Assembly (NCBI GenBank): GCA_030684415.1
Contig: JAUXNL010000242.1
Coordinates: 1 to 6,771, forward strand
Source of the DNA: Moraxellaceae bacterium
GTDB taxonomy: Bacteria; Pseudomonadota; Gammaproteobacteria; Pseudomonadales; Moraxellaceae
Length of the DNA stretch: 6,771 nt
Direction of reading: 5' to 3'
This document shows positions 1-4,977 of this stretch, in pieces. A program made the translations under genes and the position numbers. Under the pieces are notes generated by a model. It had not been told where the DNA came from, did not search any database, and was given only the letters and a program-made list of their open reading frames with translations. Every line of letters begins with the position of its first letter. Positions within the stretch are counted from its first letter, which is position 1.

Positions 1-158
1 GAAGGGGAGCGCAGAAAAAGTAGCGGGAGCGCGACAGATCGCTGGAGGCGCATTTACCAACGGCGAGCGTAATGCCTGCTTCTGTAGCAGGCGTCATAAC
101 CGCAGAGACACGTTCAGGCACCACAACCGGCCAGATTGAAATACGGCCAGTGGGAAAA
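1..158. other. Left-edge spacer, possible tail of an off-window gene
   Basis: No complete gene is visible here. On the plus strand the first reading frame is open from the left edge to a TAA at 70-72 and would encode 23 mostly basic and polar residues (ending IYQRRA). This could be the C-terminal tail of a gene starting outside the window, which would then converge on the minus-strand gene ending at 159. A frame this short is easily open by chance, so I do not call it a CDS. The rest, 73-158, holds a small hairpin (listed separately) and nothing else I can recognise. Confidence 0.3.
72..94. terminator. Hairpin, possible bidirectional terminator
   Basis: GCCTGCT (74-80) and AGCAGGC (86-92) form a perfect 7-base-pair stem around a 5-base loop. 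It can be extended by one G-T and one A-T pair. It lies about 65 bases beyond the stop of the minus-strand CoA-binding gene and directly after the TAA at 70-72. Neither strand has a clear T-run after the stem, so an intrinsic terminator is only a possibility. Confidence 0.25.
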
Positions 159-524
159 TCAGAACTGGCGTGTGCGCAGCAACACCAGTGTGCAAGCTTC
201 TTCCACCTGAATGTCGGCCGCACGCAGTCCTTTTATGAGCTCAGCGCTTTCGGCTCCCGGATTGAAAATCACGCGCTTCGGATGCAGCGCGATAAGGCCG
301 GGCAGCAAACCGCCGGAGTGGCGCGGACTCACGTATACGGTGACGGTGTCGATATCGCGCGGCAGCTTGTCCACCGATGGCACCACGGCCAAGCCTTCGA
401 TTTCCGTTTGCGCAGGATTCACCGGCAGCACGGTATGGCCATGCTCGCGCAGCAGGCGGATGGCTTTGTTGCTGTAGCGATCAGGATTAGGGCTGGCGCC
501 CAGAACGGCGACGGTTTCTGGCAT
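159..524 (-). CDS. CoA-binding domain protein (YccU-like, CoA_binding_2)
   Basis: This 121-residue protein is a single small Rossmann-type domain of the CoA_binding_2 type, the family of E. coli YccU. The glycine-rich start VAVLGASPNPDRYS (residues 5-18) after a short beta strand matches the nucleotide-binding loop of the family. HTVLPVNP (30-37) and the later VIFNPGAES (85-93) and EACTLVL (109-115) are also typical. YccU itself is somewhat longer, so this is a compact member with a short N-terminus. The family is thought to bind CoA or an acyl-CoA, but a reaction has not been established for most members. The protein has no signal peptide or membrane segment and should be cytosolic. The ATG at 524 is preceded by GGAG (complement of 531-534) with 6 bases of spacing, which supports this start. 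The gene stands alone: the nearest gene upstream on the same strand ends 225 bases away. Confidence 0.85.
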   Translation of the reverse strand: MPETVAVLGASPNPDRYSNKAIRLLREHGHTVLPVNPAQTEIEGLAVVPSVDKLPRDIDTVTVYVSPRHSGGLLPGLIALHPKRVIFNPGAESAELIKGLRAADIQVEEACTLVLLRTRQF

Positions 525-749
525 GGGAGGCTCCGGCGGAGGCCCGGCGTGATACCGGGGCAGACCTGACAGCTTGCCGGAAAACCTGCTTTCAGCAAGC
601 CCTCTTCCTGCTGTTGCCGGCGGAGGGCTTTTTCAACCCGCGATGCCGGTGCATGTCCGGCGTCGCTCCACGCTGAATCAACACCTTCCCGTGAGTGATT
701 CGCGGCCCGGCCCTCCTTGGCCGGAAAACAGCGCGCGGTTAAGGGGTCA
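525..749. other. Spacer between the CoA-binding and DUF4394 genes
   Basis: I see no credible gene here. Open frames that cross the region overlap flanking genes and have shadow-like composition. It should contain the promoter of the CoA-binding gene, but I cannot pick out convincing -35 and -10 boxes. GCTTGC (572-577) and GCAAGC (595-600) form a weak inverted repeat with a 17-base gap. A tighter hairpin at 707-724 is listed separately. Confidence 0.5.
707..724 (-). terminator. GC hairpin downstream of the DUF4394 gene
   Basis: CCGGCC (707-712) and GGCCGG (719-724) form a perfect 6-base-pair stem with a 6-base loop. The hairpin is 25 bases beyond the stop of the minus-strand lipoprotein gene, where a transcript end would be expected. 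On the minus strand the T-run comes before the stem instead of after it, so it is not a textbook intrinsic terminator. It could instead protect the 3' end of the message. Confidence 0.3.
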
Positions 750-1583
750 TCAGGGCTCGATGGCCATGCCGGCAATCGCCTCGCCGCTGCCGATCCTGCC
801 AATGCGACTGGCGCGCCCCGTGTCCAGGTCAATCTGGTAGAGCTGCGTGCGGCCCGCACTGCGCAAGGCCGCGAGCGCCGTGTTGTTCACATCGGCAATA
901 TCCAGCGCCGCATCCTCGATGCTGCCCGCCAGCAACGGGCCGACCACGGCAAGCAGGCCGGTATTGGGTGACACCACTGGCTGCTCGCCTTCTTTCGAGC
1001 CCTGTATCACCAGGCTGCCGGTGGCGAGGTCGAGGGCGTAATTGGTGGTGAGCTTTTCGTCGCGCTTGTTATAGGTGTAGCCGGCGGCCGTCACGATCGG
1101 GCGCGCCGCTATCGCCGCCGCAGGCACAAAGGCCAGATCCGGGTCGCGCGACACCTGCGCACCGGTATCCGGGTGGCGGCGCAGATTGGCGCCGGTATCG
1201 CTGACCACGCGGATACGGTCGGCGGCCGGATTGAAATCAAAACCGAAGCGGCTGCCTTCCGGCAACGCCACCGGCTCACCGACCGCCGTCACCGCACCGG
1301 TTGCGGCATCCAGCTTGTACAACTGGCCACGCGACGACAGCCCGAACAGCTCTCCGCGCGCCACGCGGTAGTCGATGCCGACCAGTCGCTCATCCGCCGC
1401 CAGACCTTTTACAGCCGTGCGCGCCAGCACCTTGTCCGGCCGCGCCGCCGTCACGCGCAACAGATCGCCGCTAGCAGTCAGGATCACGAGTTTTTCAGCC
1501 GGGGCCGGCGCATTGGCCGGGCCTCCGGTGGCACAACCGCCCAGCGCCAGCGCGCAAAGCATCGCAAAAGAGAGTGTTTTCAT
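750..1583 (-). CDS. DUF4394 domain lipoprotein
   Basis: This is a 277-residue secreted protein of the DUF4394 family. The N-terminus MKTLSFAMLCALALGGCATG is a short lipoprotein signal peptide with lipobox LGGC and lipidated Cys17, followed by a Pro/Ala-rich linker. The rest is a run of short beta-blade-like units: LVGIDYRVARGELFGLSSRG, GQLYKLDAATGAVTAVG, FGFDFNPAADRIRVVSDTGA, GLLAVVGPLL and TQLYQIDLDTGRASRIG. The FGFDFNP...DRIRVVSDTG signature is characteristic of DUF4394, a propeller-like domain with no assigned function. The product probably sits at the inner face of the outer membrane. I start it at 1583 because the lipoprotein signal begins there and GGAG (complement of 1593-1596) lies 9 bases upstream. 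An upstream in-frame ATG at 1598 would add only MESVV, and the longer frame to 1685 would place non-signal sequence in front and overlap the transporter gene. It lies 89 bases downstream of the transporter gene on the same strand, so co-transcription is possible. A hairpin overlaps its translation start. Confidence 0.85.
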   Translation of the reverse strand: MKTLSFAMLCALALGGCATGGPANAPAPAEKLVILTASGDLLRVTAARPDKVLARTAVKGLAADERLVGIDYRVARGELFGLSSRGQLYKLDAATGAVTAVGEPVALPEGSRFGFDFNPAADRIRVVSDTGANLRRHPDTGAQVSRDPDLAFVPAAAIAARPIVTAAGYTYNKRDEKLTTNYALDLATGSLVIQGSKEGEQPVVSPNTGLLAVVGPLLAGSIEDAALDIADVNNTALAALRSAGRTQLYQIDLDTGRASRIGRIGSGEAIAGMAIEP

Positions 1584-1586
1584 GAC

Positions 1587-1613
1587 CACGGACTCCATCG
1601 TAGAAAGTCCGTG
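1587..1613 (-). promoter_or_regulatory. Leader hairpin over the DUF4394 start
   Basis: CACGGACT (1587-1594) and AGTCCGTG (1606-1613) are a perfect 8-base inverted repeat with an 11-base gap, ending 3 bases before the ATG on the coding strand. The predicted Shine-Dalgarno GGAG straddles the loop and the stem, with its last two bases paired. If the RNA folds this way, translation initiation would be partly blocked. As DNA, the same palindrome could be a repressor site. The inverted repeat is seen directly; its function is inferred. Confidence 0.45.
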
Positions 1614-1653
1614 ACAGTAGCACGCGAAAGATGAAGCGCCGATGGCACAAATA

Positions 1654-1665
1654 CCGCCCGGGCGG
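1654..1665. terminator. Perfect palindrome between transporter and lipoprotein genes
   Basis: CCGCCCGGGCGG is a perfect 12-base palindrome 7 bases beyond the transporter stop on the minus strand, followed there by TATTTGTG. As an RNA hairpin it would have only a few GC pairs and a tight loop. It could act as a weak or partial terminator that sets the ratio of transporter to lipoprotein message. The evidence is thin. Confidence 0.25.
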
Positions 1666-1672
1666 CGCTCAC

Positions 1673-2239
1673 TCAGGCCGGCCAACCCACCAGCGCCAGC
1701 ACGCCGAGCAGGGCAAAAATGCCGGCAGCAACGCCGTGTATCAGCCGCAATGGCAGACGCTCGGCACTGAAGTTACCGAGCCAGACCACGGGCGCATTCG
1801 CCAGCATCATGCCCAGCGTGGTGCCCAGCACCACGGCAGCGGTGGCGTCGAACTTCGCCGCCAGCATCACCGTGGCAATCTGCGTTTTGTCGCCCATTTC
1901 CGCGAGAAAAAAGGTGATGACCGTGGCGACGAAAGGGCCATAGCGGTACGCCGCGCCCTCGCCTTCATCGGCCTTGTCCGGAATGAGCATCCACCCCGCC
2001 ATGGCGATGAACGAAAGGCCAAGACCCCAGCGCAGTACGTCCGGACTGACCAGCGAGGCCGCCCAGGCGCCGAACACGGCCGCGCCTGCGTGATTGACCA
2101 CCGTGGCCACAAAAATGCCGGCAATAATCGGCAGCGGCGCGCGAAACCGCGCCGCCAGCAACAGCGCCAGCAACTGGGTTTTGTCACCCATTTCAGCCAG
2201 GGCAACAATGCCTGTGGATACCAGCAGGGCTTGCATCAT
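1673..2239 (-). CDS. TMEM165/GDT1 (UPF0016) family divalent cation transporter
   Basis: This 188-residue membrane protein carries both signature repeats of the UPF0016/GDT1 family: LAEMGDKTQLLALLLAARF (residues 14-32) and LAEMGDKTQIATVMLAAKF (112-130). The E-x-G-D-K-[TS] motif of each repeat supplies the metal-coordinating acidic residues, here E16/D19 and E114/D117. Around them are about six hydrophobic segments in two halves, joined by an acidic cytoplasmic loop (PDKADEGEGAAYRYG, about 88-102), giving an inverted-repeat fold in the inner membrane. Bacterial members characterised in Vibrio and Xanthomonas export Mn2+, and eukaryotic members move Ca2+ and Mn2+ into the Golgi. Mn2+ export is therefore the likely role, but the substrate cannot be read from sequence. 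I chose the start at 2239 (the next ATG, 2236, is equally possible) because the family begins at this point. The 63-residue extension to 2428 is low-complexity and partly translates a hexamer repeat. No strong Shine-Dalgarno is visible. The DUF4394 lipoprotein gene follows on the same strand after 89 bases. Confidence 0.92.
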   Translation of the reverse strand: MMQALLVSTGIVALAEMGDKTQLLALLLAARFRAPLPIIAGIFVATVVNHAGAAVFGAWAASLVSPDVLRWGLGLSFIAMAGWMLIPDKADEGEGAAYRYGPFVATVITFFLAEMGDKTQIATVMLAAKFDATAAVVLGTTLGMMLANAPVVWLGNFSAERLPLRLIHGVAAGIFALLGVLALVGWPA

Positions 2240-2320
2240 GAGGGGATTCCGGTCGCGGCAAAACGGCGCCGACTTTAACCGAATCTGGCCTGTTGCGCGC
2301 TTGAGTGCCGGCGCTTGAAT

Positions 2321-2340
2321 GCCTGTGCCTGTGCCTGTGC
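2321..2340. repeat. Hexamer tandem repeat (GCCTGT)3
   Basis: Three exact copies of GCCTGT (2321-2326, 2327-2332, 2333-2338) are followed by GC. The array lies 82 bases upstream of the transporter start. A simple repeat of this size is prone to slippage, and its distance from the start would let copy number alter promoter geometry, but nothing shows that it does. Confidence 0.7.
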
Positions 2341-2450
2341 ATGGGGGCACAGCTCCGGGTCGAAGCGGTGTTTTCGTGGCTCGTGCGGATGCGCTCTCGG
2401 GCTGCGCATGTAGCGGCGCCGTCGCCATGCCCGTGCGATGGGCGCTGTTG

Positions 2451-2488
2451 CCTCCTCTCCCGCTGGGAGAGGGCTGGGGTGAGGGACG
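2451..2488 (+). repeat. REP-like palindromic element, copy 1
   Basis: CCTCTCCC (2454-2461) and GGGAGAGG (2465-2472) form a perfect 8-base-pair stem with the 3-base loop GCT. The conserved tail CTGGGGTGAGGG follows (2474-2485). This stem-plus-tail layout matches an extragenic palindrome I recall as common in many gamma- and betaproteobacterial genomes. It is a likely REP-type element, perhaps mobilised in trans by a RAYT (TnpA-REP) protein encoded elsewhere. No such gene lies in this window. Confidence 0.7.
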
Positions 2489-2510
2489 TGCTTCGGCTTA
2501 ACCACAGTCA

Positions 2511-2547
2511 TCCCCTCTCCCTTCTGGGGAGAGGGTCAGGGTGAGGA
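2511..2547 (+). repeat. REP-like palindromic element, copy 2
   Basis: CCCTCTCCC (2513-2521) and GGGAGAGGG (2527-2535) form a perfect 9-base-pair stem with loop TTCTG, followed by the tail TCAGGGTGAGG. It has the same orientation as copy 1, with matching points of the stems 59 bases apart. The tail differs from copy 1 by a few bases and the loop is different, so the pair is not a very recent exact duplication. Confidence 0.7.
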
Positions 2548-2660
2548 GGCGGATTGCGAATTAACACTGCCCGGACTCGGACACTGTCTCGCTTTGGGGT
2601 GAGTGCTCCGACTGGGTTGCGCCGGCTGTCTCTCTGCGCGGGCGTTGCGCCCTGCCGGCG

Positions 2661-2716
2661 GGGCCTTACTTTCTTTGCTCGGCAAAAAAAGTAAGCAAAG
2701 AAAGCCGTGAAGGCCC
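2661..2716. repeat. Nested long palindrome (ACTTTCTTTGCT-type repeat)
   Basis: An outer stem GGGCCTT (2661-2667) with AAGGCCC (2710-2716) encloses an inner perfect 11-base-pair stem CTTTCTTTGCT (2669-2679) with AGCAAAGAAAG (2694-2704). One unpaired base and five unpaired bases separate the two stems, giving 18 pairs in 56 bases. An alternative pairing is possible: TTACTTT (2666-2672) with AAAGTAA (2688-2694). I recall similar ACTTTCTTTGCTT...AAAGTAAGCAAAG sequences scattered between genes in several gammaproteobacterial genomes, but I cannot attach an established family name. The position between two minus-strand genes fits an extragenic structural repeat. Confidence 0.7.
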
Positions 2717-2810
2717 GCGCATCATGACGGCGGCTCCTGTAGCGGAGGCAACGTGGGCGTGTTCGCGCCTTCGTTGCTGGCGCAACGGGCGTCTCACAAT
2801 GGGCCTCTGT

Positions 2811-2838
2811 GCTTTGTGGTTGGCGCTTTGTGGTTGGC
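2811..2838. repeat. 14-base tandem duplication
   Basis: GCTTTGTGGTTGGC occurs twice, exactly and back to back (2811-2824, 2825-2838), and is followed by a third partial start GCTGCG. The identical copies suggest a recent slippage or duplication. It lies about 60 bases beyond the stop of the dioxygenase gene. Confidence 0.8.
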
Positions 2839-2853
2839 GCTGCGTCGTAGGCG

Positions 2854-2870
2854 AAGCTATTCGCTAGCTT
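2854..2870 (+). terminator. AT-containing hairpin downstream of the dioxygenase
   Basis: AAGCTA (2854-2859) and TAGCTT (2865-2870) pair perfectly around the loop TTCGC. On the plus strand the stem runs into TTTT, a terminator-like arrangement for rightward transcription. On the minus strand, where the neighbouring dioxygenase gene ends 32 bases away, there is no T-run after it. It could stop leftover rightward transcripts from entering the antisense of the dioxygenase gene. Confidence 0.3.
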
Positions 2871-2901
2871 TTGCGGCGAGATCGGGGCATAGACAAGCGC
2901 G

Positions 2902-3708
2902 TCAGGCGGTACGCGTGCGGAACCAGCCGGCGATGCTCCAGCGCTCGCGCGTGGCCGGCAGCACTTCGTGTGGCATGTCTTCGCTCATGAAAATGGCGAG
3001 CCTGCCGCCTTCAGGCCGTAGGCGGTAACGCTCGCGCTCACGGGCCACTTCGGTTCGCCTGCGCTCGCCTGCATCACCCCGCTCCGTCCGGACACCGCAC
3101 TCATCGCCAAGAGCACCGTCTTCGCTCTCGTCACGACGGCCGGGATCATGGGCATTCACGGAGGCTCCGTGTACATCAGGGGCGGCACCATCACTTTCAT
3201 CCTGCATGCGGCCATCGCCGTACATCACCAACTCGCCACCCGCGTCAGCGGGCCACGCTTCATTCAGATAGCAGACCACGGAGACGACGCGCGCACTCGA
3301 ATCGCGGTGCCGGTCTACATGCCGCTTGTAGAAACTGCCAATCGGATAATGCGCGTAATGCGCTTCGAATTCGGTCAGCCCGAGGAAGAGTTCGCGGTTG
3401 AGCACGCCGCGCAAACCCTCCATCCAGGCCAGATAGGCGCCGCCTACCGGCAGGTGGGGCTCCAGCCAGCACAGGGCATCACCGCGCACCGCTTCCTCGC
3501 GCTGTGTCTGTGCCGCACGGCCAATACGGCCGGCGCTGAACGCGGCGCCGGCCTGCAACTGCGCCGCTTCGTCGCGCAAAGCCTGCCAGCAGGGCGGCGG
3601 CAGGGCATCGTGCAGAACGACTTCGCGGTGCGCCACGAGGGCATCGACCACCGGCTGCCAGTCAGTCGCCGGAAAGGCAGGCAGGAGCAGAGAGCTGTCA
3701 GGTATCAT
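2902..3708 (-). CDS. 2-oxoglutarate/Fe(II)-dependent dioxygenase (prolyl-hydroxylase-like) with internal insert
   Basis: This 268-residue protein has the catalytic core of the 2OG-Fe(II) oxygenase superfamily, closest to small bacterial prolyl-4-hydroxylase-like proteins. YPIGSFYKRHVDRHRD (121-136) carries the HxD iron ligands H130 and D132. VVSVVCYLN (141-149) and GGELVMYG (157-164) form core strands. MPHEVLPATRERWSIAGWFR (245-264) holds the distal iron ligand H247, and R256 is the likely 2-oxoglutarate-binding arginine. Such enzymes couple decarboxylation of 2-oxoglutarate to hydroxylation of a protein or small molecule, but the substrate here is unknown. In relatives GGELVLY is followed within about 15 residues by the strand before the distal histidine. 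Here about 60 charged residues (about 168-227, rich in D, E, R and G) intervene, with the catalytic residues intact. I start at 3708 because AGGAG (complement of 3716-3720) sits 7 bases upstream. A start at 3738 would add ten residues without a comparable site. The gene is divergent from rlmJ. Confidence 0.85.
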   Translation of the reverse strand: MIPDSSLLLPAFPATDWQPVVDALVAHREVVLHDALPPPCWQALRDEAAQLQAGAAFSAGRIGRAAQTQREEAVRGDALCWLEPHLPVGGAYLAWMEGLRGVLNRELFLGLTEFEAHYAHYPIGSFYKRHVDRHRDSSARVVSVVCYLNEAWPADAGGELVMYGDGRMQDESDGAAPDVHGASVNAHDPGRRDESEDGALGDECGVRTERGDAGERRRTEVARERERYRLRPEGGRLAIFMSEDMPHEVLPATRERWSIAGWFRTRTA

Positions 3709-3788
3709 GCGGCCGCTCCTGGCGGATGGCGTGTCCACCGCCGGCGAAGTTTTCCATCAGCCCGTCCACCAGCCCGTGTCGTGTTCCC
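3709..3788. promoter_or_regulatory. Divergent intergenic region, dioxygenase / rlmJ
   Basis: These 80 bases separate two divergent start codons and should hold both promoters or parts of them. GGCGG (3721-3725) plus TGG (3727-3729) can pair with CCA (3735-3737) plus CCGCC (3738-3742), an 8-pair stem with one bulge. CAGCCCGT is repeated directly at 3758-3765 and 3770-3777, 12 bases apart. I see no convincing sigma-70 boxes. Confidence 0.35.
3716..3720 (-). promoter_or_regulatory. Shine-Dalgarno site of the dioxygenase gene
   Basis: The minus strand reads AGGAG, then 7 bases, then ATG at 3708. This is the strongest ribosome-binding site in the area. It decides for the internal ATG at 3708 over the longer frame starting at 3738. 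Confidence 0.7.
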
Positions 3789-4685
3789 ATGAATTATCGT
3801 CATCATTTCCATGCCGGCAATTTCGCCGATGTCGTCAAGCACGTGCTGCTGCTCGGCCTGCTCGACAGTCTGGCGCGCAAGGATACGCCCTACTGCTATA
3901 TCGACACACATGCCGGCTGCGGTCTTTATGATCTGGGCGCGAGTGCGGCGCAACGCACGCTGGAGTTCAAGAGCGGCCTTGGCCGCATCAAGACGGCGGC
4001 CGCCAATGGCGCGCCGGCACTGGTCAGTGCCTACCTGAAAGCCGTGTCCACCATCGGCAGCGAGCGCAGCGGCTTCTGGTACCCGGGCTCGCCCTGGCTG
4101 GCGGTGAACGCGGCACGCGCACAAGATCGCTCCATCCTGATGGAACTGCATCCCGAAGACGCTGGCCTGCTGAAGCAGCATGTGTCACGCCACGCCAATG
4201 TGAGCATTCACCAGCGCGATGCCTATGAAGGCCTGACTGCGCTGATTCCGCCGAAGGAAAAACGCGGCCTGGTACTGATTGACCCGCCTTACGAACAAGA
4301 GCGCGACGATTACGCCCCCGTCGTCGAGCTGCTGAAAAAAGCGCACGCCAAATGGCCGACCGGCATGTATGCCATCTGGTTTCCGATCAAGGATCACCAT
4401 GCCATCACGCGCTTCTACCGCCGCCTGCGCAATACCGGCATTCCGAAAATCCTCGCCACCGAACTCTGCGTGCTACCGCCCGACAATCAACTCGGCCTGA
4501 ACGGCACCGGCATGATTGTGGTGAATCCGCCGTGGCATTTCGACCAGACCGCGCGCAACTTGTTCGGCTGGCTGACGCCCGCCCTGAGCGACCACCGTCA
4601 AGCGGAATGGAAAGTCGAATGGCTGAACCGCGAAAATCCGGAGAAGCCGGCCGGCGCAAAAAAGCCGGTGGATGACGACGAATAA
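3789..4685 (+). CDS. rlmJ: 23S rRNA (adenine(2030)-N6)-methyltransferase RlmJ
   Basis: RlmJ (formerly YhiR) transfers a methyl group from S-adenosylmethionine to N6 of A2030 in 23S rRNA. The N-terminus MNYRHHFHAGNFADVVKHVL is a near match to the E. coli protein, whose conserved RHxFHAGNxADVxKH start is diagnostic. YIDTHAGCGLYDL (37-49) is the SAM-binding motif I region. LIDPPYEQ (163-170) contains the catalytic DPPY of N6-adenine methyltransferases, with D165 corresponding to the catalytic aspartate. WYPGSPW (97-103) and the C-terminal GMIVVNPPW are also family features. At 298 residues it is slightly longer than the E. coli enzyme of about 280, because of a lysine- and acid-rich tail (ENPEKPAGAKKPVDDDE). 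The start at 3789 is fixed by this N-terminus. The upstream extension to 3726 does not resemble the family, and no strong Shine-Dalgarno is present. The gene appears monocistronic, as nudE beyond it is on the other strand. Confidence 0.96.
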   Translation: MNYRHHFHAGNFADVVKHVLLLGLLDSLARKDTPYCYIDTHAGCGLYDLGASAAQRTLEFKSGLGRIKTAAANGAPALVSAYLKAVSTIGSERSGFWYPGSPWLAVNAARAQDRSILMELHPEDAGLLKQHVSRHANVSIHQRDAYEGLTALIPPKEKRGLVLIDPPYEQERDDYAPVVELLKKAHAKWPTGMYAIWFPIKDHHAITRFYRRLRNTGIPKILATELCVLPPDNQLGLNGTGMIVVNPPWHFDQTARNLFGWLTPALSDHRQAEWKVEWLNRENPEKPAGAKKPVDDDE

Positions 4686-4855
4686 CGGTTGGCGGGTTGG
4701 CCGGCGCGTTGATGCGTGCGAGAGAAAAGCATCGGCAAACATTGCCGCGTTCATTGCCGCCGGAAATGACTGAATGCCATTGTGCGTCGATAGGGCGCGC
4801 TTTCAGGCGCCGAAGGCCTCCGTACAAACAGGAAGCCCGCATGACGCAAAATGCC

Positions 4856-4877
4856 GTTTGTGCTGAGCTTGTCGACG
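4856..4877 (+). repeat. Possible fragment of a TGAGCTTGTCGA-type dispersed repeat
   Basis: GTTTGTGCTGAGCTTGTCGA followed by CG resembles the widespread dispersed sequence GTTCGTGCTGAGCTTGTCGA(AG) that I remember from many proteobacterial genomes. Translated, that repeat gives the familiar spurious peptide VLSLSK or AELVEA. Here only one arm is present and it has diverged slightly. This identification rests on memory of the motif. Confidence 0.4.
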
Positions 4878-4957
4878 CATCCGCTCTCCTGAGCATCAGC
4901 GCAACCGAACATCAACACACCCAAGCAAAAGCCATCAGCAACGCTGCACTTGTTGCC

Positions 4958-4977
4958 GTTGTCGTAGCCCCGACAAC
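4958..4977 (-). terminator. Stable hairpin just after nudE
   Basis: GTTGTCG (4958-4964) and CGACAAC (4971-4977) form a perfect 7-base-pair stem with a 6-base loop, starting 7 bases beyond the nudE stop on the minus strand. No T-run follows on that strand, so it may stabilise the message end or be part of a factor-dependent terminator. Confidence 0.4.

Larger units (their letters stand above)
2240..2901. other. Repeat-rich intergenic region without genes
   Basis: This stretch of 662 bases lies between the start of the transporter gene and the end of the dioxygenase gene, both on the minus strand. None of its open frames looks like a protein. From left to right it holds a hexamer array (2321-2340), two tandem REP-like hairpins (2451-2546), a short stem GGGCG/CGCCC (2640-2652), a nested long palindrome (2661-2716), a stem CGTTGC/GCAACG (2772-2787), a 14-base tandem duplication (2811-2838) and a stem AAGCTA/TAGCTT (2854-2870). 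The transporter promoter must lie near its left end, but I cannot identify it. Confidence 0.7.

Noticed and set aside
419..859. Minus-strand open frame of 146 codons across the spacer between the first two genes
   Set aside because: It overlaps the ends of both flanking genes in another frame, has Arg/Ala/Pro-rich shadow composition and shows no recognisable motif.
1584..1685. N-terminal extension of the DUF4394 frame by 34 residues
   Set aside because: It would bury the lipoprotein signal peptide internally and overlap the transporter gene. The ATG at 1583 has a signal peptide and an upstream GGAG.
1631..2278. Plus-strand open frame of 215 codons
   Set aside because: It is antisense to the transporter gene and its translation is dominated by Arg, Gln, His and Gly, typical of the complement of a hydrophobic membrane protein gene.
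2240..2428. N-terminal extension of the transporter frame by 63 residues
   Set aside because: The added sequence is low-complexity (it includes TGTGTG, a translation of the hexamer repeat) and precedes the normal N-terminus of the UPF0016 family.
2240..2430. Possible yybP-ykoY manganese riboswitch upstream of the transporter
   Set aside because: The minus-strand leader lacks the conserved loop sequences of that riboswitch that I know, and no three-way junction could be drawn by eye.
2451..2547. Possible CRISPR-like repeats
   Set aside because: There are only two copies, with an unequal loop and tail and no regular spacers. No cas genes are present. A REP-like interpretation fits better.
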